NCBI GenBank assembly: GCA_948099385.1
Contig: CANUEZ040000047.1
Location: 28,414,501-28,478,500 of the forward strand
Length of the DNA stretch: 64,000 nt
Direction: 5' to 3'
Origin: Fasciola hepatica
Lineage: Eukaryota; Platyhelminthes; Trematoda; Plagiorchiida; Fasciolidae
Part shown: in pieces, positions 42,925-56,099 of the stretch
Position numbering within the stretch: the stretch's first letter is position 1
How the letters are laid out: each line of letters opens with the position of its first letter
Notes under the pieces: model-generated
Seen by the model: only the letters and a program-made list of their open reading frames with translations
Told to the model about the DNA's origin: nothing
Database searches by the model: none
Made by a program: the position numbers and the translations under genes

Positions 42925-45838
42925 CATCATCGTACGAAGGTGAACAGCGGGGTGAGTCTCACTGCCCACTGCCCTTCTCATCATGTTACACGTGGAAACA
43001 GAAAGAATGAATATGCAAGATGGACAGGGAGTGGACCTACAGGGGTGGGAAAACGAAAGAATGCCCTAGTGTTGTGAGTGTATATACTACTTATTAAGTA
43101 GTTGATTGCTGAAGACAGAACTATGGACAATTGTGGATTAACGAACACAGCTAAGTTCAGCAATCCAGGCGCAATAAGGTAAGCGACGATCTGCAAACCA
43201 CCTGACCGCTCCTCCGTTGGACGATGACTGTTTTCAAGTAAACAGGACAGCCACTTGGCAAATGAGGATGTTTGTAACGTTTGTGTTGTTTTGTCAATGT
43301 CCGAACACATTGATGCCAATAAACAACCTATTCACCCAGACACGCCTTGAGGATTATAACATTTGTAGCCATTACACGGAATACACAGTCTGACTGTACA
43401 GACGCACATTAATCAATCTTTCTGACTCAACGGAAAGTGACAACACGATCGCCACTGTTCACGATTCGCTGCTATATCTCTCAGTGTCTCCAGCCAAGTG
43501 ATTGAGAGATCTTTTTCACCCCAACCACGAAGGCGTGGGGCACCCACTTTTCATAAAATCGCTGTACGTTTTCTCATTCCCAGTTGCCAAGTCATCTGTT
43601 GACCTCCACGTAGTTTCTTCCATTCTCTAGGAGGAACGGAAAACAGGGCACGGTATAGTGGACGTGTGTTCGCCATATGTAACACGTGCCCCAACCAATG
43701 AAGTTTACTAAACTGGATACGTTGTGACAGAACGTTCTCCGAATTAATACTCACTCCCCGCTTTCTGACCTCAGTATTGCTCACTCGGCTATTCCACCCA
43801 ATCATAACTATACTACGCAAACATCGGTGGTCGAAAACCTCAAGACGATGAATATCTTCCATACGCAGACCCCAAGTCTCGCAACTACACAACAGAACTG
43901 GGCGCACGGCAGCACAGTATACACGGCCTTCCAACTTCAGCGAAATATCAGGTCAGCGCCACAAGTGCTTCAGTCCAGCGTACGCCGCTCGAGCCTTGGA
44001 TATCCGCGTGCTCACCTCTACTACTGTGCTTCCATCCGTTGTCACACTGCTGCCGGGGTAAGTGAAGCGGTTGACAACCACCAGCACCTCCCCATCGAGC
44101 ATCAAGCTCGGAGCGGTTCACGTCCAGTTTTGCAACATCACTTTACACTTTGGAGGTGCAAAGCGTATGCCGAGTGGAGCTACATTTTTTGCGAGTCTAT
44201 CTAGTGCACCTGGTGCATTTTCCATGTACTTGAGCAAGCAGACAGGGTCGTCTGCGTAATCTAGATCACATAGCGTTCCACTATTTCCTAGTTGGACGGC
44301 TACATCCTGAAGATTTTCAACCCACTCTCCATTATTTCGTCCATGATGAAGTTGAACAGGAAGGGAGAAATGGAACATCCTTGTCGAACACCACTGTTCG
44401 TTGCGAACCGACCAGATAGTTCACCGTAAACTCTAACGCGGCAAGAATTATGAGAATACACTGATCTCAATAGGTTCACGAATTTTTGGGCCATACCTTC
44501 TTCGATAAAGAGCACTGAAAAGCGATGTTCGATCAACTGAATCGAAGACGCTTTTCAAGTGGTCGCGAAGAGTAACAATCTGATGGATGCTTCCTCGGCC
44601 TTGACGGAATCCAGCCTGTTGTTCGCGGACATTCCTCTCGCGAGGTGGTGTAAGACGATGCACCAAAACCGAAGCTTATACTTTGGTGACTATCGGAATT
44701 AACCTAATCCCACGAGCGCGGCCAGCTGAACTGTTCCTTGAAGTATTCGGCCCAATAGTTGAGCCTTTGTTGTTTGCCATGAAAGGGTTCTCCATTTCCA
44801 TCGCAAATCGTTTCACTGACCTGGGTTGGCCGTCCACTGATGTCACGAATAAGTTTGGAGAGTCTTTGACTGTTACCTGAAGCAGCTGCTATTTCCATTT
44901 CTTCGGCTACCTTGACCCACCAATTTTCGCGATCATTCTTAAGGTTTTTCGTAACTTGCCTTCTCCGCATCTTATTCATCTCCTTACAGTTCGAGAGCTG
45001 ACGCTTTTGCTCCATTATACTCAGCGACTCTTGCGAGACCCAGTGTCTTTGGTGGACATCGGATCTAGGACCACAGGCAAAACTTGCTGCAACGTGCATC
45101 TCCTGTTTGATGTGAGCCCAACGTCCCTCTACATTACTATTCGTCGTAGATCCTAGCTCATGTGCTAACTTCTGTTCATGCCGGGTGCGTACTTCTGGAT
45201 CACGCATGCGTTGTACAGCTAACCGGGTTTGCAGTTTGCGACGATGACCATGAAGCTGGAGAGATAATCGCATTAAAACGAATGCATGGTCAGACTCTAC
45301 GTACGTGGATCAGTAAGATCTACAGTTCTGAACAAAACTGCGCCACCGGTAGCTTACGGCGATATGATCAACCTGGCTTAGAGTACCTGTAGAGCGACCT
45401 GTCTTTGGGCGACGCGAGGTGTGTCGAAAATTGTGCTAGACAAGAGCAATCGATTGTCTACACAAAACTGGAGAAGTCTATCCTCGTTATCTGTATGCTA
45501 AGCGGGTAAAGCACAACGGCCACCTAAACAAGCTTCTGATACACTAAGTTTGCTAACTTGTGCATTGAAGTCACCTTCTAGCCCTGCAATGTCAGAAGCT
45601 TTGTTGTTTGAACGAGGGTGGCGAGTTCATCGTATAACTCATCTTTCTGTGTGTCAGGGCTGCAGTCTGTTGGGGCGTACGCCAAGATCGCAAACAAGTT
45701 GCGCTTAACACAACTATCCTTTCGAATGCTAACTGACCCCTGGAGGCTCACAGCACATAAACGACTGTTAATCGGGATCCAGTCTAAGGGAGCAGCCTCA
45801 GCTTTGCCAGTCAAGACCATTCCTACACCACGTTGACG
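42925..45838 (-). pseudogene. RTE-1 copy D, mosaic of blocks nearly identical to copies A and B
   Basis: Minus-strand RTE copy in the second visible DCAF4 intron. From 3' to 5': CAT-type tail (about 42,925), reverse transcriptase C-terminus and YADD region (43,530-44,274, nearly identical to 23,994-24,738), a middle part resembling copy C with RQGCSISPFLFNF (44,275-44,715), a deletion of about 285 bp relative to copy A, and the linker to endonuclease (44,716-45,830, nearly identical to 21,283-22,397). An LTR-like insert lies at 43,070-43,361. The frame breaks at several points and the 5' end is cut at 45,838. Confidence 0.8.
43070..43361. mobile_element. Solo-LTR-like insert in RTE copy D
   Basis: 292 bp absent from copy B at the same place (CCCTAG then TAGCC). 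It starts TGTTGTGAG and ends TTATAACA (TGTT...AACA termini), has an AATAAA about 45 bp before the end (43,318) and no coding frame. These are features of an LTR. A clear target-site duplication is not visible (CTAG on the left, TTTG on the right). Confidence 0.55.
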
Positions 45839-45842
45839 AGAC

Positions 45843-47960
45843 TGCACCTTGATGTGGTGTGATGGCTTGCTCGCCTGTTTGACTCAAAGAGCTATACAGA
45901 ATGGCTTCTTCATGCCGGAGATGCAATCATACCTGAAAGGTCAATGGGCAGAGGTCAGACAAAGCCCAGTCTCCTGGTCCATCAGGTTGGCGGTCGATCT
46001 GAGCTGGCAACTCAGTCGGTTAAAACGGTGGAAGAATAACTGATCCAAGCAAATGGGCTTCCACTAAGCCATCCCGCTGCCTTGCGGATACGTTTTTGTT
46101 AGTACTATAGGCTTTGGATGAGAACCCTAATCGTTCTCCTGCTTTGTGGCTGGACACCCTGGCAGTACCGGTCCAGCATCTCCCATGAATTGCACGAATA
46201 GAAAGAATTCCATACTGCATCGGTCTTCGCGCAGGATAATCAGGAATGCCCTGCCCATTGCATCGAGTGGTGTGGGTAGTGATAAGTGGGCTACTGCTCA
46301 GAGTTCCCCCTCTTTTATTCAACCTTTGTCTTCTATACCCCACCACCTGTCTTTGTCCCCTCTATCCACCCATAATGCTCGCACTGACAACACGCCATAC
46401 GCTCACAACAATTCACTGTCAAATAGTGTGTCATGGAAGTTCACTTTTTTCTTTAATCAATGTATTGGAACAGCCGAAGCCGAGTTCGCGCTTATGGCAA
46501 TCTTTCAGTCGAGTCCACCACGAAAGGTGTTCGTCAGGCGTGCCCTGTATCATAGTTTTTTCAGCCTTATGGTTGAATTCACTATGGAAATCGCGCTATC
46601 CTCCTGGGAAAACAATGATATCGATCTTTATCTCAGGCAGTAAACCGTCTGAATACGCGGACGATATCAGGCATATAAGTTAATATCTAGGTAAGTTGCA
46701 AGTTTTACTAGGTAGTTTAAGCAATATTGTAGCACCATTTAGAAAACGTCCAAATATCTGGGCTCCACGATTCCCCCCCCCCCCCCAAACGGTCAAGCTA
46801 AGAAGATCAAGTTGCACTTTGACCGCCAAGATTGCTTTTCTTCAACTTCTCAGTGCGCTCAGCGCGCATCGAAATCAACATCTGAACCAAAGTCGTTGTC
46901 TCCCTGGTCGTTGTCCGTCAATACTTACTTACGGTTGCTAAACGTGGTCACTGCACGTCGAGGACACCAGGAACGGGAAGCATTTTGCTTTTGTTATCTG
47001 TGACGTTTTCTCAAAGTGGCTTGTCTCCACTGTTGCACGTGTTCGATTGTACGGCGTTTAATGTTTTGTGTCCGTTATTAATTCCGGAGTTACACGGGGT
47101 TACCCTCTGTCACGGGTGTTGTACAACTGTTCAGTCCACTGGACAACGAACAGAGCCTTCGCTGATTATACTGGTGTCCAGCTGAGCCCAACAGTGCACA
47201 CCTCAGACCTGGGATTAACGGACGATGTTGTCGTACGCGGAGATTTTTGCGCTATACTTCAGCCAAACCTTGGCCGATCCGATTGCTTCGCGAAAACTAC
47301 TGACTTCGAAGTCAACTCAGCGGAAACAAAACCCTTAACTGCCTATCCAGGGTCGTCAGCTTAGCAGTCGTCCATCAATGATCAGAAAATCGAGTATTTA
47401 CCATCGTTCCATACCATCTATATATTTAGGGTCAGGTGATGGACGAAGTATTATCAAGAATTGACAATGCACGAAGAAAGGTTTTCCACCTCTGACGTGC
47501 TACGGTCAGCGAAATTAGTCTTCGAACCAAGATTTGTATCTTTTTTACTGCTATCCGGCTCTTGCTCTATTACAGGAGTGAAATCTGACCACTGAGTTGA
47601 GAATATTATGGTTCCAGTGGTGTTCGAACACAGGTGTTGGCAGGAAAGATTAACGACGAAATAAAGAGGCGACGCTGCTACATTGACCAACTCTCTGTCC
47701 CTCAATATCGTTCCCTGCAGTGGTTTGGCCGTATACTCCAAAGACCTAACACGGAACTGTCGGTCCTGCATCGTGTTCGGGATAGCGCTGCTACCTTGGT
47801 GGTCAAGTGGAAACCTAAATGAGCTCGTTGGAGAAAGACGTGAAGTGACGGGGATTACAGACAGTCTATGGTTCCCGATGCTGGAAGCAAATCTGAATCG
47901 CGGTTCTCGCTGAGCTTGCATTCAACCGCGGCGCATAGTCGGCAATATCCACGGGGCTGC
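45843..47960 (+). pseudogene. RTE-like element on the plus strand, leader plus decayed reverse transcriptase
   Basis: The first 240 bp are the element leader, the inverse of 22,665-22,905. Later, EYADDI is seen at about 46,653, and a second set of reverse transcriptase-like motifs follows: GVTRGYPLSRVLYN (47,085), LTDDVVVRGDF (47,215), FEVNSAETK, ARRKVF (47,475), PQYRSLQWFGRILQRP (47,700). Because two catalytic-like sites occur, at least two elements are probably joined. A 14-base C run lies at 46,773-46,786. Many stops throughout. Confidence 0.55.
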
Positions 47961-48462
47961 TTTATCCTCTAGTGGTAGGTAGTCGTTCAAAATTAAAAAA
48001 GGATCGGAATGTTTCTCGGGGAGCATGCGAACGAGGTAGTCATGATCACAGATATGCGGACACCGAGCGAAAACTTAGATGAATGTGATGGATGCTAATG
48101 GGGTGAGACGAGTGAGTCATGTAAGCAGTCAATGAAAGCACTGGTTTTCCACCTGATTACTGATTGTTTTCAAACCCTACGGAGTAATTTCGCTTTTTCG
48201 TCACATGGCCACTCGCTTCTCACTGGAATTAGACTAGATGTAAGTTCAGTCGCACCGTGATTAACCAACATTGACAACTCAGTTAGATTTTCAGCGGATC
48301 CGGTTCCACTGCTGTGGGTCTCAATTTCCATTTTGGCTACTGACAACAATAATCGTAGTTAAATGCTGAGTTTAATGGATGTCAACGTCCATCAAAATTA
48401 CACTTCAGGAAAGTTACAAACTTTACCGACTTCGTTATTTTTTCGTCAACATTCTTTTTCAG

Positions 48463-49343
48463 AGTCAGCAACTGGTTTCCATTACGTTTTGGAACCGGAT
48501 AGCGGAGTCCGGTTACCGTACACCAACTCTGCCAAACTGGTTCACCACGTGACTGCTTCAGTTAACCATGAGGATACTTCATCTGGACCGGAGGAGGATT
48601 TGCGGTTTGACGATGGAACTGTTTTAGTATACACTCGTGTTGGTGTTTACCGTCTGGGACATGGTTTACGTTATCCGTTGTACACTACATCACAGAAGCA
48701 TTGTCGACGGGTCGAACCAAAAGTGTACATCACAGCCTGTAGTGAAACATGTTCTGGTTCTCCGCGAACCACACAACCTCGATGCTATGTTTCCACCGCG
48801 TCAGCAGATGGTGATCGAAAGGTCAGTCTTCTCCAATTGGACGCGTTCAGCTCGACGCGACCATTAGTATTACTGTCACTTGGGTCATGCACGAGTTTCA
48901 GCTCAGACGTCACTCACATCGAACCACTTCTGAGTGAGACGCGTTCCGTCAGAGGTGTGCTGACTCGGTCGGCTTCGGGATTAATGCAACTGTGGGATGA
49001 TCGCTGGACTCGCCACCCAGTACTTTCCTATCGAGGCTCAGACTGTGGTCGATTGCACACGTTAGCATCACACATTGCACCTCAACCTGTGGTCGATCTG
49101 AAAACATTCAACTGCGTAGCTTGCCCATTGCCCGCCTGTTCTACTGTTGCGTTTTGGGACGTCTGGTCAGGCAGCCCGATTCACCAGCTTGACTACAGCG
49201 CAGACGATGATCGGCCATCTTCTGCTCCACCACCACATCTGTTTTTGCGAGCTTCCTGGCCGAACTTTTCCGCTGAACACGTGCGTGGTCCTGGTATGCT
49301 TCTAGTTGATCAAACAGAAATACATTGGTTCGATGCCTCCTAA
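48463..49343 (+). CDS. DCAF4: DCAF4-type gene, last coding exon with WD40 repeats
   Basis: Terminal exon, acceptor ATTCTTTTTCAG ending at 48,462, stop TAA at 49,341-49,343. It enters in phase 1, as needed after the 42,678 donor. It encodes about 293 residues: VRGVLTRSASGLMQLWDDRW is a WD repeat ending, TVAFWDVWSGSPIHQLDYS another, and GPGMLLVDQTEIHWF is the conserved C-terminal blade (GAPGLL...GQ.L..Y in the vertebrate protein). DCAF4 is a substrate receptor of CUL4-DDB1. An upstream ATG (48,363) gives a longer open frame, but it is preceded directly by a stop and lies before the acceptor, so it is probably intronic. The frame is intact and conserved in pattern, so this is a real host gene. 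Confidence 0.8.
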
Positions 49344-49383
49344 ATTGCCTCTATTGCTTTTAAACTGTAAAAACTGCATTGTA

Positions 49384-49389
49384 AATAAA
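49384..49389 (+). terminator. AATAAA polyadenylation signal of the DCAF4 gene
   Basis: AATAAA 41 nt downstream of the stop codon. Confidence 0.65.
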
Positions 49390-51990
49390 TGATCAATTTT
49401 CTTTCAAACATACCTTTCAATTTTCGACTAGGTTTGCTTCGTGGCACGCAAGTGTTGATTGCTGTGTTAGCATGTTCCAGTCGTTATTGGTGCTCGTCGA
49501 AGCGCCGGGATTGCAGACGGGGAGACTAGGAAAGTTAACAAGATGTTGGTATGGTCCTTGGTTGTCTCGAAAATGGTCCTAGTTGACTGCCCGGTTTCTT
49601 TTCATTATCTCATTTTATCTAGCCTGTGTGCAGGATACGAGCTCATTTGCGCCTAAAAAATTCGATCAAACGTGTTGGAATAACACGAACAACGGAGTAC
49701 TGAATGTGTTCTATTTAGAAAATGGCTCTGAGTAAATTGCCGACTTTTAAAAGAATCAAAATCTGCGACCATGGTAATTAGAGTTAGGCGCCTTTAATCC
49801 TTCTCAGAACGCAACTAGAACGATTCGATAATTATTCGCATCCAAACAGGCAGCGCTCGCTTGGTTAGGCTTGATCAGTTGACAGACTGGAAATAGGCGT
49901 TATGCGACTTTACCAGTTCTGAATGAGGTTGGACTCGGGGTACCCAATATACCACAAAATTACGACCGTCTACATAGCGGTTCGGAAGTCGGTAAACTCG
50001 TCAAAAACCGAGATGGTCGGTGAAAGTGCTCGAACCTGACCGTGAATCATGCGTCGGGTGCGCATCATTGAGGGCATTTTTGAATAACTAAAACTTGGAA
50101 CGGTCAACTGCAGAAGGGAAGCGCCCTCGTTCAACGTTTGATCTGCTTGCGAGCGTTCCAATTCGAGAGATTAGGTTTGTAATCTGCGATAAGATCGAGG
50201 TAAAAAAAACTCAAACCAAACATACCAGTCACGGATCCCGCATGGCAGTTTACATCAGGTGATAAAAATATCCTTTTCCTTCGGAGATGGGCATACGGGC
50301 GGGTTGGAGTCTCAAAAGGATGCCCACTAGATTCCGTTCTGTCCGATTTTTTCCATGCCTTATCTTGGGGAAAGGCGGACAATATTCTGAAACCGACATC
50401 TTTACAAAAGCGGAGCCGAGAGTACCCGAACTATTACGAAAATCCTGTATTATAGGTGAACCCAGTCGCGCACATCAAAACTTACGTTGCACGTCGAACT
50501 TTCTTGAAATTTCAGTAGAAGTATGTGAGTACGGTTTATAATGACCAATTTTACGTGCTCTCAGCCAGCTGTCAGCGTACGTTATAAGTGGTTACACACA
50601 GTTTACGCAATTAGAGGAATTATTGTCCGGAGGACTAAACATTAAGACATTGCGGGAATCAGTGAAGACGGAAAAAATGTGTCAGCTAATTATGTGTATG
50701 AGTAGTGTCAGTAAAACACAAACAAAGGAACAGCGAGAGTAAGTTCACGTCCAAAAGACATTTTCTCATATGGATTTACGTAAAGCATGCACTGTACTGT
50801 AACAATCATTATTTTAAAGTACGATAAAATTGTCCCGGACAATAACCTTGCAGTACCCCTGTTGACTTCTCGTTTTAAAATTATCTTCGGAAAGGCGTCT
50901 TGAGATTTCAGGTTACCGAATCAGCAGACCCAAGGGCTGAAAATTAGCGAAATGGAACCGTGTATTGCTCAGTTCCACGACGCAGTTGGAATATCAATAA
51001 TGATCAACAAATCACAAGGTGATTATCTTTTACCTGTGAAATAATCCATCAGCGTTATTGTTTACCGTACTTAGTGACAAGTCGGGCAATATTTATCACT
51101 TCATCTGGCTGATCACTCGGCTGCCCAAGGCTTTTGGTCTACACAACACAGCTGATGACAGCATGCCTCTTTCCATTAATTAAGCTGCCATGGGGCAGTT
51201 TGATAATTGACATCAATGTGCTGCTGCCAACGTCACTGGCACTTCTAGCACACGAAAAGAGCCAGGTTGGTGATCGTATTTAATAACCGGTTAGAGGTTT
51301 TCGGTAATGCATCGACTGACAGGTTGCACTGAGTTTAAGAAAAACGTTCCACTTCACATGCGTGACGACGTTCACAGTGAACTTTGGTAGATTCAGTGCG
51401 GTTAGGTATACAGATCAGCCAGCTATGTCGTATCAATATTCTGTGTATCACAATTTTCCAGGCTATCGTTTGTAAACGGAATCCGGACGAGGATTTTTGG
51501 AATTTGGGTTAGCTAACAACTTTCATGCATCCCGTCTTCCTTTCCGTTAAACGCATTGCCACTATGGTGAAAATGGATGGGTAGTGCAGTGAACATTACA
51601 TCCATCATCCATCTACGAAACACAAAATGTACAACTAAATTCAGGTTCACGACTCGGTCACATGGTGAAAGGTGGGTCTAACGACTGGATATTTCCTTTC
51701 ATGCACACTGCATACCTGTCTGCAATCGGTTTACAGTCCAGATTCGCCTGTTTTATTCCTACCAATCAGCTTTCAAGGTCACTTTGACATCGAACCATTT
51801 CAGCAGGTCTTATCCCAATGCAGTTATACTAACGGGCAGTCTGTTTCGGACGCATGGCTTCGCGGTTCGCATCCTGTCTAAATGGATAACGCAGAATCTT
51901 TATCATGGAACCGTAATTTGTTCATTTGAACATCAATTTCGCGAATTGATCCATCAAGGTCGTTTGCGTTGGTTGAGAGTCAGGCAAAAA
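49390..51990. other. Intergenic region, nothing recognised
   Basis: No coding frame, repeat or RNA gene that I can support. The promoter and 5' exon of the next gene may lie at its right end. Confidence 0.4.
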
Positions 51991-52218
51991 ATGTCCGGTG
52001 TCTTTTCTAACGGTTTTCTGAATTCTCGGATAATTGATAAACTTCGGTATTCACGAGATCCGCTTTCCGTTGTGAAGGCTCTAAACCAGAATGGTACACA
52101 GCTCAAATCACTGAACGATTGTGCAGAAATTGGTGCATTACTCTGTGATATTGTGCGTCGTAACTATGGGCTGGGCATCAAGATTCTCATTGACTGTGGT
52201 TTGGATCTATCCATCGAG
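51991..52218 (+). CDS. Ankyrin-like gene, candidate first coding exon
   Basis: Candidate start ATG at 51,991 (MSGVFSNGFLNSRIIDKL), open to a donor GTGAGC at 52,219, ending in phase 0. An AG directly upstream (GAGAGTCAG) could instead be an acceptor, and the frame is open further upstream to 51,784. The end (GALLCDIVRRNYGLGIKILI followed by DCGLDL) looks like the second helix and loop of an ankyrin repeat. No family is recognised. It is linked to the 58.6 and 63.7 kb exons only by strand and by content. The phases (0 out, 1 in) require at least one more exon in between. Confidence 0.5.
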
Positions 52219-53769
52219 GTGAGCCAATCATAGTTATTGTCATTCTTCTGATGATGACTTGTTCGTGATTAAATCACCCAAATATACCTGGGGCAGATTG
52301 TTGTGAATGAACTATAATTTAGCGTACTAAGACTACTACATTTCTCTTGTCAAAAAGTAAGTCGTCATAACCGCGAGGATCTCGTTTCATTCATTGTCAT
52401 AAGTCACATAGAAGTGTTCATCACTACTGACTTATCCTTCATTTATTCATAAGTCACCGGTATCCAACCAAGGCCATTGAAGCGATCGAACCGTTATCAA
52501 TGATCTTTTTAGCGAAACTGAGTTCATGCAGTTATCTTCAGTTCTTCAACAGTGTCTATACAATCAATATTATCTATTTCGTAATCTGAGGATGAATTTT
52601 TTCGGAATGTCGCGAATAACACATTGTTCAGCACCAACTTTGAGCATATGAATATAGAATATCTTTAGTAAAAATGTTACGCACTGCAGTTTAGAATTTG
52701 TCCAAACTTTCCGGAGAAACGATTTTCGTGTCAATCGGTATCATAAGGAAGTGATGTTCTCAACAAAACTGTCACACTTCGTGCTGAACAACCTTCGTTT
52801 TGCAAATGTACCGCTGCTGTGACAGATAAAGTACTTGGGGATAATTCTAAGATTTCGCTGGATAACAAAATGGAATTGAAGGATAAGAAGGAGCATATTG
52901 AGTATATCAGGTCTGAACGAGGTTAGGAGTGTATCGTAGAATCGACGCGCCACATGTTGTGTTTAAAAACAATATTTTATTGTCAAAACAGCGTTCTCGG
53001 TAAAAATTTTAACTAGCTGACATTTCGGTTACCGCGGGTAACATTTTTCAAGGCAAGTTTTCAATCAGACTTGCCTCGGTATGCTTCTGTTCGGCGGTTT
53101 TCAGCGGGAAGTTCACTCGGAAACTAATGGGAGTCCAAAAAAGTGAGAGGAGAACTACGGATGATATCATCAACTAGATAAATAAAGTATTTGGTTATGT
53201 GGGCGCAGCTGGTCGCGACATACCACCACTACAGTGTTTCTAATCCTTCATTAGTTAATACAGGAAACGTAGCGCATCCTACACGGCCAACCCCACTGAT
53301 CAGGTTTTCCATGTTGTTCTGTCATGTACTGACCATTTTCACTCAGCTCCTAAGCATTACTCCCCCCTCCCCCCAAATGTTGCATGCAGCAGAATCAATC
53401 AGAGGACATGCGCCGATCATCGTACACTGGTTTGTCTCGTGTCATCAGTGGTTTGTGCATAATATCAGCAATCTGGTAAAGTGTTCCCACAGGATTCGAG
53501 CAGTGCTGTGATGTCATAAGTATTCAAATACCGACAGTCGTTTTGTGCCTTTCACTCGTAGTGTCCAAGCTTCTAAGCCGCACGAAACAACCTGCCTAAT
53601 TGCACACACTCAATCCTTGATGGACAAATGGATGTGACGCAGACGCTGCAGACTGCTGAGGTTTGCAAAAGCCAAACGCGCCTTCTCTATTCACCCTTTT
53701 ATTTTATCCGATACCTGGTCTTTGATTGAAATCCAACTGTTTAGGTGGCTCATTTCATCTGCGTGGTTT

Positions 53770-53890
53770 TTGTTTTATTTGACACTGTAGGGTCCAATGT
53801 TGGGCCGATCCAGCTTTGGAGCAGCATCTTGCACTTTATATGTGCAAAACGCGTCCCGAACATTACTGTGCAGTTTATCACGCTGTTCAT
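53770..53890 (-). pseudogene. Short RTE reverse transcriptase fragment
   Basis: Minus strand reads FGTRFAHIKCKMLLQSW, the degenerate form of the FGMRFAPSKCKVMLQDW stretch that follows YADD in the RTE copies at 33 kb. Only about 40 residues remain. Confidence 0.6.
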
Positions 53891-56099
53891 GAGAGATTGT
53901 ACTCATACTCCTGAAGAAAATTCAGTACCAATAAGAGCCTAAAAGGTTGGGAAAACGTGGTAAGGAACCTAGCGGCGATACGCGTGTGCTGGTTACCAAC
54001 CAGGTTTATCTGATTATGGCGAGTTTCAAACCTCACACCTGATAGTCTTACACTTAGATAACATACCCCGTTCCAGAAGAATGGTAAGTTGTTCAACTGT
54101 ATTTACCGGTTACTCGCCACTTACGCACACAGTTTAGTTGGTGTTATGCCATAATACACCACTATTTCCTTACAACTGGTGATCACTGATTTCTGACTAA
54201 AAGTCTACTTATTTTTTTTCCGATAATTTAAAAATCTCCGCAGATATATAGGCAGAACACCCGAAGTACTTCTACCGAAAACAAACAAAAAAATCAACAA
54301 ATGTAATGCTCGTGTTGATTCCGTGATCAGCGTTGATGTTGTCTGGTTTTTAAAGTCTGAACCACAATCTTTAATTCCTTTCGGTTTTAAAATGATCATA
54401 TGCAGGGCTACCTTTCTAAACGGCAACTGATATGGTATGCTGAAAGTTTGCTTTTGACCTAAAGTTCGATGGAGCACATATAACCATCAAAAACAAACAC
54501 GTGGGTGTTATCAAGCAGTTGGTCTTATAATTCAGTCATACTCCCGTCGTCGTCCTTAAATAGGGCGAGGAAGATTTGCTGGTTTGCTCTAGTAAACGCA
54601 GGATAATCGGCCTGAAATGAGCGGAAAATAGTTAGTTTTTTTGCCGACCTCACCCTGTAATTTGTGTGTACCATCCGTATGCCGGGTGGGTCAGCAGTTG
54701 CTTCGGTGTTCAAAGCATCACTATGTATTTATTATTAACAATTTCAGACGTCACTGATTCTCGAGGTAGCATTTCTTACTTTCATTTTTAAATTGAGCTC
54801 TTCCTGGCGACATATCCTGCTAGTATTTAAATTGCTGTGGTTTAACAATCGTGATGATACACCCAAACGAACGACACTAAACACTGGGGATATAGTACGA
54901 CATTTCACAGAACAAGCCTACGTTAGTACTTAATATCATGTGTTTCATTGAATTTCCCTTACATTTAGAAGAACCGGACTCTACAAACACACATTCATTT
55001 ACCTGAATGCCCGCTTGAACCTTCAGTGAAATATTTCACAAACAGAGTGTATGTCCTTGTGTTGTTATGTCATTTTCTAGTGGAAGAGAATCCAATCCGA
55101 TTGTTTTGATGCCAAAAATAACTACATTGGCACGCAAAAACGTGACTCGAACGGGTCAGTAGCTATCTTCTTCCAACAAGTCTAAGTACATTCGATCGTT
55201 TGCGATATAGTGTGTGGGGATTTCGGGAAAATAATTTTTAATATTATTGATTTATAGGTCGCTATTTTTTTTACCGCAGTGCATAGTCTGATGCAATATT
55301 TTTGGTATGAATTCCTAAATAATATCGATCTTTTTCTTCGTTTCGCTTGTATATTTCTCACCCTTTTGTAATTGAACGGAAACAGTCTGTATTAACGAAG
55401 AAAATATTTTTACGAATACAACTTTTGTCGTGACTGAGGTAATTGAAAGACAATGTGGACAAGCCCTTTCAGCACTTCATCAATATGATGATTGGTGTAC
55501 TACCTCTTTTGTGAAGACTACAGGATAGACATCCTTGCGGCTAGGTTATGGCTCACCTACGTTATGCTCGTTTGGTCTACTTCAGTCCGAAATTGCCAGA
55601 GGCGGTAGCCCCCAGAAACAAATTTTTTCGCTTGTGATAGGAACAAACGTATCAAATGAGAAGAAAAAACAACTGATCTAGTCCTTCAGTTATGTCACGA
55701 AACTGTGAAGTTATACATTTGAAAATGAGGTGTTCAGGTCAAATTTTATGCCGGAACATTATTTGTCCCATTTGTGGTAAATGGTTGCTGGCTTTTTATT
55801 CCTGATGGGATTATCCATTTAGTCTCTTTATATCAACGAACCTGCTTAGTCCATTGACTGGTGCTCAACACTGCGTTCACTCAAGCGCACGCACACTGCT
55901 TGAAAGTTACTTTCCTTCTGACCAAATCTTTCTTGACCGGCTAGCTTTCGTCTCTGTTTGAGCACATATACCTAGCTGGACTTACACAACACGCTGATTG
56001 TGCATGCTCACCTCAAAACCTTTGCATGCACGTATCTCCTTCTCCATTGTACAACATCATAGAAATGATAAACTAACTTACGATCGATGGCCACATTAT

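Noticed and set aside
48363..48462. ATG at 48,363 as the start of a separate 326-codon gene
   Set aside because: A stop codon directly precedes it, a strong acceptor lies at 48,462 and the phase fits the 42.3 kb exon, so the frame before 48,463 is probably intron.
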